Shown here in pieces: positions 57,480 to 64,000 of a stretch of 64,000 nucleotides of DNA. Position 1 is the first letter of the stretch, and each line of letters starts with the position of its first letter. The notes beneath the pieces are model-generated. The model saw nothing but the letters and a program-made list of their open reading frames with translations, was not told the DNA's origin and did no database searches. The position numbers and the translations under genes are program-made. This stretch comes from Cotesia glomerata (Eukaryota > Arthropoda > Insecta > Hymenoptera > Braconidae): assembly GCF_020080835.1 (NCBI RefSeq), contig NC_058161.1:21379603-21443602 (forward strand), read 5' to 3'.

Positions 57480-59500
57480 AATGGCCTTTTATTTGTCTTC
57501 TGGTTGTTTCACAAGTTCCCAAGTCTCGTACTCAAGATGTGAATGCTCTTCTTCGGTTATAGCGCGTCTCCAATCAGGTGATTCCGCCCCACGGACTGCT
57601 TCTGTCAAGTTTACGTCCATCATCATTGCCATTTCTTCGACGAAGTTTGTCTCCATGAATTCTGGGTTCTCCAGTGCTTCTATGTAGTCTGGTGATTTTT
57701 CACCTTTACTTTCATTTGACTCATTTCTTGCTCGCTTGTCTTCAGGATATAATGATGTTTCCAGCTCTCGTTTTTCGCCACGGTTCTCGTCGTCGGCTTC
57801 TGGATTGAATACATCGTCATGTAAGTCTTCCTCTTGTTCATTATCTGGAGGTACATCTAAATCGGTTAGATCCTCTCGGCTTGGTGTGTGACTAGATACA
57901 AAGCTTGACATACTGACGTATCTGTACATTCTTTTTGGTCGTCCTGGCTTTCCGGTCTTTGCCTTTGCTGGTCTTCCCCGAGCATGCCTGGTTGGCGGTC
58001 CCATTTGATCTTCTTGATGTTGTCGCTCATTTCTAGCGATTCTTCCAGGTTCATTTCTAGTTACTCTCCCTGGCTCTGGGTTTTCTTCGTCTGGGTGCGC
58101 ATAGTCAATGTCAATTGGTATTGCGTTCTGTGGCGTTGAAATAGCTGTTTCTACTATTTCTACGTCCCTGGTTTCCACTATCTTACCAGTGTCATTTCGG
58201 CGAACTCTGTACGCTTTCGCCGTTCGTGAATATCCAACCAGCTTTCCTTCAATTGATTTTTCGTCTAATTTTCGACGTCCAGGCCCTTTGTCGAGTATGA
58301 ATGCCTTCGAGCCAAATATTCTTAAATGTTTTAGGGACGGCTGCTTTCCGAACCATAATTCATACGGGGTTATTCCTTGTCGACTTCTGCTAGGACAGCG
58401 ATTCCTTAAGTAATTGGCAGTATGTATTGCTTCTCCCCAGTGCATCGTGGGTAATCCCGATTGGATTAACAGGCACCTGGCTATTTCGACGATTGTTCTA
58501 TTCATACGCTCCGCGGTTCCGTTTTGTTGCGGTGTGTACGGTGTCATCAGGCGTCTTTGAATGCTCTCATGCTTTAGAAACTCGTCGAACTGAATATTCC
58601 AATATTCCCGGCCGTTATCGGACTGCAACTTCTTTATTTTTTATCCTGTTTGTTTTTCGACATATGTTTTAAATTCTTTGAAGGCTTCGAAGACTTGGTC
58701 TTTGCTCTTTAGCAAATACAATTCGCACCAGCCGCTATAGTCGTCAATAAACATCACGAAATATTTATTTTCCCCTTCGGATCTTGTATTTGACGGTTGA
58801 CATAAATCGGAATGTATAATTTCGAGCAAATTTTTGCTCTTTTTTTCTCGCGGCGTAAATGGCTTCACCGTCATCTTTCCTCGATGACATACGTCGCACG
58901 GCCACCTCCCTGGCGTCAACTGCTTGATGCCTGTCGCCTGACCTTTGGATAGATCCAGTACGGCGTCCATATGCAGATGCCCGAGTCTCGCGTGCCAGAG
59001 ACTTGCGTCTGATCCTCGCATCTCTTGAGTCGTCGCTGCATTGGCTTGTTCCTTGTCCTCTCGTAAATAGTATAAGTCTCCTATACGATCTGCTACCATC
59101 TTGACATTTCCATCTAGGTCCCTGATGATAGCGTCGTCTTTTCTAAATAAAACCTCTCGGTTGTTCCGAGTGATTTTGGATACAGAGGTTAGATTAGTAC
59201 GGAGGTCGCTAACAAGTAGCGTATTACTTAAACTCAACTTTACCTGGCCGTCGTCTGTCGACGTGATGACGTGCGTAATTCCCTTGTTTTTCGCCGTTGT
59301 TGACGCATAGTTTACCATATTCAGCGTCACTGTACATTCCTCCATGTCGGTCAGGGTCTCCTGATTGGCACACATGCGGGTGGTGCACCCGCTGTCTAAG
59401 CACCATCTTGCCGTTGATCTGATGCTATTCGCCTCTTCCGATTTTGCGACCTCGATATAATAATTCTCGTTGAATTCGGCCTTGGATTCGACCTTCTTTG
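57480..59500 (-). pseudogene. Copia protease, integrase and RT start
   Basis: Protease WCLDSGCTTRMC (about 59405); GAG-pre-integrase zinc domain WHARLGHLHMD...CDVCHRGKM; integrase D in IIHSDLC, D in QSDNGREY, E in GTAERMNR; an in-frame TAA near 58641 lies between the first two. Then the integrase C-terminal GSKAFILDKGPGRRKLDEKS and GYSRTAKAYRV, a long polar linker, and the RT start RRAITEEEHSHLEYETWELV. It ends at a stop near 57489 where the RT should continue. Confidence 0.85.
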
Positions 59501-62235
59501 CTATATTCTGATTTCGGTCTCGGCATTGCGCTGCCCAGTGCCCCATTTTTCCGCACACGTAGCATGGTCCCTTTTCTTTGTGCTTTGGTTTACCCTTTCG
59601 GTACCTCTTCTTGTATTGACTGCCGGCGTAGAGTGCGTTGTTTTCCTACTCTGGTGTTGTGGACCGTCGGCTCCTGTGCTCGTCCAATATTTTACCGATA
59701 AGCGTGTCTGTATCTGGTAAATCATCTTTGGACCTTATAGCGCACCGAAAATTTTCAAAACTTGGAGGTAGGCTCTTTAATATCAGCACCACGAGCATAT
59801 CGTTTGGAATTGCAATCTTCATGCCTTCCAATTGTTCCACTGCACTGACAAAACTGTCCAAACGCTCTCGGAAGTCATCATCTTGTAACGGGGTGGTTAG
59901 CCCTGTCCAATTGGTCACCCCTTTCCTCTTTGAAAAGGGCGCCACTGGGATTTTATACTCGGTGTCCCAGAAACCGGGGAGCATGAGAAGGAAAGATCGG
60001 GTCGTGAGAAGTTGAGAAAGGCTGAAAAATTAATACTGAGAAACAATTATTAACAATTTAATTATTTATTCAATGTAAACAATTTAATTTTAACAAAATT
60101 CCTTAACAATATTGCCCTTAAAATTAACCTATCAATTACTTAATTGTGAGGACCTCTCACCTACGCAGGCACTTGCCAAAACTTACAACTAAATATCATT
60201 AAATTCTTTTAACTATAGATCATTACGCATCTATCTTCTTAATTTCTTAACTCCACATAGACCATTACGCATTTATCCTTAATTTCCTAATTCAATCATA
60301 GACCATTACGCATCTATCTTTAATTTCCTAACTCAACATAGACCATTACGCATCTATCCTTAATTTCCTAATTCAATCATAGACCATTACGCATCTAGAT
60401 TCTTAATTTCTTAATTTAATCATAGACCATTACGCATCTAGATTCTTAATTTCTTAATCCTCGTCCAACTGACGGAATAACAAACAACATATTTTACCCA
60501 ATAAAACTTCTCAATACTTCGTACTTTCCAAAATTCCAAAATTACGCCTAACAATTTCTTAACACAAAATTCTGACCTTCGATTTTAATTCATTAAATTC
60601 ATTAATACATCTTCTTAACTAAATTCATTTCCAACTCACTAAATTTTCTACTAAAGTTATCAATCAATTTATTCTACTAAACCCACTGATTTATTTCATT
60701 TCTTGATCTCCACTAAATAATCTTTAACAAAGTTCACTACATAATTTTCTTAACAAGTTCGGTAATCAATTTTCTAAATTCACTAAATTTCTCAATAAAT
60801 ACATTCGCTAAATTAACTAAATTAATTAAATTTAGCCCACCGGCCTAAATCTAATTTAACACAATTTCTTAAATTCAACTCTGAAATTCTAAAACGTCTC
60901 AACAAAATTACCACCGTGGAGCATTATAGAATGACCTTCACTAACTTAATTTCAATTCTTAATTCTCCTTAAATAAATTCTAGGCGATATTTCTTAATTA
61001 ATTTCTGTCTCGAAAATTCTTAACTAAAATTAATTTATCATAGCCAACAGGCCTATAATAAATTACTAATAAATTCTTCACCAATAAATTAACAATTTAT
61101 CCATTAAATATAAAAGTCTAGCGACAAAACTAACTACTTGACCTTGACGATAGAAACTAAAGTACGAATTTGCTAATAAAAAGATGACCGCTCAAGAAAT
61201 TAAATTTAATTATTTTGGCCTCTTAATTAAATTATTAATTAATTTGGCCTAAAATAACTCAGAATACCTGACAACTGAAACCGGTACTCCAGCGATGAAA
61301 TCTTTTCCCAGTAGAAAGAAAATGACGGGATCAGCTCCACTGTGCCTGCTGACTCCCAAGGCTCCAGAAACTCGTGTCTCCAAATTACACCCAGCTCCCC
61401 AATTTTATCCTCGATCAATTTATCCTAGAAATTCCAGTAAATAAATATTTCGAATAAGACGAAGATCGTCAGCCAAATGGCCTAACGACAAGTAATTTTT
61501 AACAAAATACCAGACAATAAAAATTAATCGCTTCGTTCCATTCGTGAAGCCTTAAGAAATCAACTACTTACTTGTCTCAGAAAAATATCCCACGCTGGAA
61601 CACAGTTACCCAACGTACTCGCAAAATTTTACCGGAAGAAAGAGAGTCTTGACACAACACCCGGCGTTTTTATAACCTCTCCTCGTGCTCTCCAACTTTC
61701 CTATCTTCGCTCCCGCGCTTCATTTTCCGGGGACTGTAGTGGGGACTTTCGATTAGCACGCCCGGTGACAAGTCAAAACTACTTGTCAAAAATCGAAAGG
61801 TAAGGGAAAGCCCTGACCTACCGTGCGTTAATTAAGTGGTCGATAATGACCCCGGGAAGTTCGATTTTCCCTGTTACAATCTTCTTCTATTTTGAATGAC
61901 GTAACATCAGTTAGCAACTCGATCTTCCTGACGGGCCCTTTTGACGCGTGCACCGATTGCAATTTGTCCCAGACCTCCTTCGATGTGTTGCACTTGGATA
62001 CTGTCTTCAATTCGGCATTTCCGATAGATAAGATGATATCCGCCTTGGCTTTCTCATCGTTGGTCTTCCACTTTGCGACCTCACGTCCTGTTGCGTCGGT
62101 TCCAGCAGGAGCTGGAATTTCACCGCTGACGTAACCCCATCGGTCGTGTTTTACGAGGATTGATCTCATCTGCACCTGCCAGACGTCGTAATTCCTTTTA
62201 TCTAGCATCTCAATGCGTGATGAGCTCGAGTCCAT
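59501..62235 (-). pseudogene. Copia gag, interrupted by an LTR-like element
   Basis: Starts at ATG 62235 with the copia-type gag leader (LDKRNYDVWQVQM), continues to KIEED at 61883, is cut by 59884-61878, and resumes with FRERLDSFVSAVEQLEG, SLPPSFENFRCAI, a stop (TAG, about 59646), and the zinc knuckle CYVCGKMGHWAAQC at about 59560. Family length is normal once the insert is ignored. Removing the insert and one ATCT restores the frame exactly. Confidence 0.85.
59884..61878 (+). mobile_element. TGTAAC LTR-like element in copia gag, TSD ATCT
   Basis: The 1,995-bp element starts TGTAACGGGGTGG and ends CCCTGTTACA, flanked by ATCT at 59880-59883 and 61879-61882. It contains six ~42-bp units (60204-60445), a TATAA box at 61671 and a ~200-bp downstream section. 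It is nearly identical to 31782-33736 up to about 61733 and to 1-332 after that. Confidence 0.9.
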
Positions 62236-62353
62236 TTTTTATAGGTTAGCTTTGCCACGCGGTCACGGTACTTTTCGTTGAGAAATTTTTGGAGTTAAAA
62301 TATTTTTCTATTTTTATCTTTTAAATTCACTTTCACTCACTATTTATTCACCA

Positions 62354-62367
62354 CTGGGCCCATAACC
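62354..62367 (-). promoter_or_regulatory. Copia primer binding site (initiator-Met tRNA, internal)
   Basis: On the minus strand GGTTATGGGCCCAG directly follows the 5' LTR. It is complementary to CTGGGCCCATAACC, the anticodon stem-loop of initiator methionine tRNA, not to a tRNA 3' end. This is the half-tRNA priming known from Drosophila copia. Confidence 0.85.
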
Positions 62368-62592
62368 TGTGCGATTTATAGTGTATATGATGAAATTATT
62401 TATAAAACCGAAGAGTTGAATTTTGGAGTTTTGGTTTATTGAAACTTTATTACAGTGTTCTGTGGTTAGTATGTATTGTATGTACGTGTGTATATGGGCA
62501 CGTGGTACATTCATCGACGCGATGTGAATGCGCGGTAGATTGGAGTGCATGTGATACGTAAATGTGTGTGTGAACATTACTATACTACAACA
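62368..62592 (-). repeat. Copia 5' LTR with two AATAAA signals
   Basis: 225 bp. On the minus strand AATAAA occurs at 62446-62451 and 62435-62440. TATATA-like text lies further upstream in the LTR. Confidence 0.9.
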
Positions 62593-62653
62593 GTAAAGAT
62601 ATTGTTAAAAAATTGACTAAATTCAACTTTTCTCGAAAAAAAAAAGTATAGTA

Positions 62654-63334
62654 TTATCGCCTAAACCGTGCAATCGAACGTTCAACAATAAATGTGCAAA
62701 TTCCAATAATTTGACATACTATAAACGCTATATATGCGTAGTATAGATTGTCTTGGGTTGTTTCATCGAAATTATCTAGTTTATTGATTCTATCTTTAGC
62801 TTTCATTGTTTTTAATACATTACGTTCGAATTCTCTGAAAGAATTATCTTCAAAACTAGATTCAACCATGTTTAAAATTCTTTCGTAGACTCGATCGTTT
62901 AAAGCCCAGTCTCTACGGGACCAAGCGAAACTATTGTCTACGAAAGCATACTGGCTGGAGACATGTAGATTTTTATTTACAGCTTCTTTTAAAACATACA
63001 TAGATTGAAATATGCAGGCTGCAGTATTATTTTTACTAGCTAGTTCCAGACAATCATCGGGATTGTATTCCATTAATGGGTGAAGATATTTCATATCCTC
63101 AACGGTTGTCCACAATTGCTCGTTTATCAAATTTTGCTCAATCCCTTTGTAAAAATAAAAATGGTATTGATGATCGTGCAAATCTTTAAGACTCTCGATG
63201 GTATAAGATTTTGGACGTGTTAATAAAGCAAACAGTTGAGATTCAATTGCAGGCTCAAAAAGAAACATAAAAAGGGACGCGGTAAAAAACAGAAACTTCA
63301 TAGACAACCGACCAATGGATGAATCCATATCCAT
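62654..63334 (-). CDS. Divergent ionotropic receptor (IR), C-terminal exon
   Basis: A 226-codon open frame ending at 62654. Residues ~12-35 (FLFFTASLFMFLF then ESQLFALLTRP) match the second membrane helix and its exit in IRs; IESLKDL opens the S2 ligand-binding lobe; FAWSRRDWALNDRVYERI and the SFREFERN region fit the end of S2; residues ~198-218 (YYAYIAFIVCQIIGICTFIV) form the last membrane helix, and the protein ends within ten residues in a basic RRF-type tail. Length between the helices (~165 residues) is normal. The acceptor is probably TTTTATTAAG at ~63340. IRs are insect chemoreceptor cation channels. No AATAAA lies between the stop and the copia LTR 61 bp away. Frame is intact, but upstream exons look incomplete. 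Confidence 0.7.
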   Translation of the reverse strand: MDMDSSIGRLSMKFLFFTASLFMFLFEPAIESQLFALLTRPKSYTIESLKDLHDHQYHFYFYKGIEQNLINEQLWTTVEDMKYLHPLMEYNPDDCLELASKNNTAACIFQSMYVLKEAVNKNLHVSSQYAFVDNSFAWSRRDWALNDRVYERILNMVESSFEDNSFREFERNVLKTMKAKDRINKLDNFDETTQDNLYYAYIAFIVCQIIGICTFIVERSIARFRR

Positions 63335-63459
63335 ACTTAATAAAATTTTAAGATAATTGTCATTTTTATGTAGCTTAAAAAAGTTACAGTAAGACAGATA
63401 TTTTCCAATTTTTATTAAAATAAATGTTTTCTCTATTTATATGAAAAAATAAAGTAAAC

Positions 63460-63607
63460 AATAATCAATAAAATCGAGGCACGTATATGCTATCAATACA
63501 GGAGATTTTACTGTGTTGATTAGATTATCAAATATGATGTCCACCAAGTTTTCAGTTATGGCGACCGGATTCGATGCGCCAGAATAGCACAGTCCCAACA
63601 GTTGAGT
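63460..63607 (-). CDS. Possible IR N-terminal exon
   Basis: A TTATTTATAG acceptor precedes an open segment with QLLGLCYSGASNPVAITENL then IIFDNLIN and KSPVLIAYTCLDF, the hydrophobic leader and 'ksp-i-y-c' pattern common at the start of insect IR amino-terminal domains. Donor position is uncertain (GTTTAC near 63459 is one option). Further upstream, ATG immediately before a GTAAGA donor at ~63973 could supply the start codon in phase 0. If both exons belong together the S1 lobe and first membrane helix are missing, which would make this a pseudogene or an internally deleted allele. Confidence 0.4.
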
Positions 63608-64000
63608 CTATAAATAATAAAACAAATTGATTTAGTTAGTTTAAATTTAAATTTAAAGTTATTTAAATTGATTTAATAGTTTTCGAAATAATTTCATTAT
63701 TGATGACTTATACACGGAACTTAATTGTCTGTCAGGATTGTTATAATTGTCTTTTAAAAAAAACAACAGAAATATTTATCTATTTTATAGTGATTTCCAT
63801 TAAAATTTGTTAATATAAATTTGAAAATTATTCGAACTACCAAAAAATTTTAAAACCATCTCAATAGTTTCAATGTTCGAAAAAAAATTTTCAATGTATC
63901 CAAAATGTAACCACATATTATCAATACAACGAATTAACTTTGTGAATAAGTAATAAAAAAATAAGCTCTTACCATATTTGAATACACAATAAGGTTGATT

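Larger units (their letters stand above)
51642..62592 (-). mobile_element. Copia retrotransposon with nested insertions, TSD GTAAA
   Basis: Complete in outline: LTRs at 51642-51865 and 62368-62592, GTAAA at 51637-51641 and 62593-62597, primer site, gag, protease, integrase, RT, RNase H, polypurine tract. Integrase before RT identifies Ty1/copia. After removing the inserts at 52006-52453, 53227-56349, ~56631-57463 and 59884-61878 about 4.5-5 kb remains, a normal copia size. Five substitutions and one indel separate the LTRs by eye, about 2%. Confidence 0.9.

Noticed and set aside
58108..59701. Plus-strand ORFs opposite copia integrase
   Set aside because: Antisense shadows; the minus frame carries all catalytic motifs.
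1..64000. Functional novel defence, toxin or metabolic cluster
   Set aside because: No set of intact, co-oriented non-transposon genes exists in the window.

Overview
This is an AT-rich eukaryotic window, almost certainly from an arthropod and most likely an insect. I lean towards Hymenoptera but cannot show it. The evidence is a divergent insect-type ionotropic receptor at the right edge, a copia element primed by an internal initiator-Met tRNA fragment, R1-clade LINEs, and the mix of gypsy, copia, Harbinger-like and pogo-like elements. Three runs of exactly 100 N (344-443, 28042-28141, 39053-39152) are scaffold gaps. No bacterial operon, CRISPR array, rRNA or tRNA gene was seen. Nearly all recognisable coding sequence belongs to transposable elements, and almost all of it is broken.

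Layout. 1-10.8 kb: the tail of an LTR-like element, a GAGCTC-rich repeat, a gypsy-LTR fragment behind a (TA)n tract, a 1.1-kb foldback palindrome, a 2.7-kb Harbinger/ISL2EU-like transposon with 503-bp inverted repeats and a dead transposase, and a TGTTACG...CGTAACA solo-LTR-like unit. 10.8-24 kb: a 1.9-kb TGTAAC...GTTACA element, a 5-kb R1-clade LINE sitting in an AC microsatellite, and further GAGCTC-family and LTR fragments. 24-31 kb: a possible terminal exon of a host gene, a hairpin MITE, 122-bp tandem repeats duplicated as a larger block, a degenerate transposase-like gene, and a 162-bp satellite array. 31.1-37.1 kb: a 6-kb pogo-like transposon whose transposase has one intron, an A-tract frameshift and a 1.95-kb LTR-like insertion. 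37.7-42.5 kb: foldback/MITE elements, one with two nested LTR-like insertions. 42.5-51.6 kb: a minus-strand Ty3/gypsy element holding a 5'-truncated LINE that itself holds an LTR-like element. 51.6-62.6 kb: a minus-strand copia element with both LTRs, tRNA primer site and polypurine tract, interrupted by at least three later insertions. 62.65-63.6 kb: the ionotropic receptor exon(s).

The clearest result is the insertion stratigraphy. Target-site duplications read by eye (AATT, AGGC, ATCT, CTTG, GATA, ATAT; 13 and 14 bp for LINE-type units; GTAAA for copia; TAA for the pogo-like element) give exact boundaries. In three cases removing the insert and one duplication copy restores an interrupted reading frame. 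The most interesting biology is the extra ORF of unknown function downstream of the gypsy pol, the cysteine-rich tail on the pogo-like transposase, the copia LTR placed so that it could polyadenylate the receptor gene, and a covarying hairpin in one LTR family. I see no convincing intact novel system.
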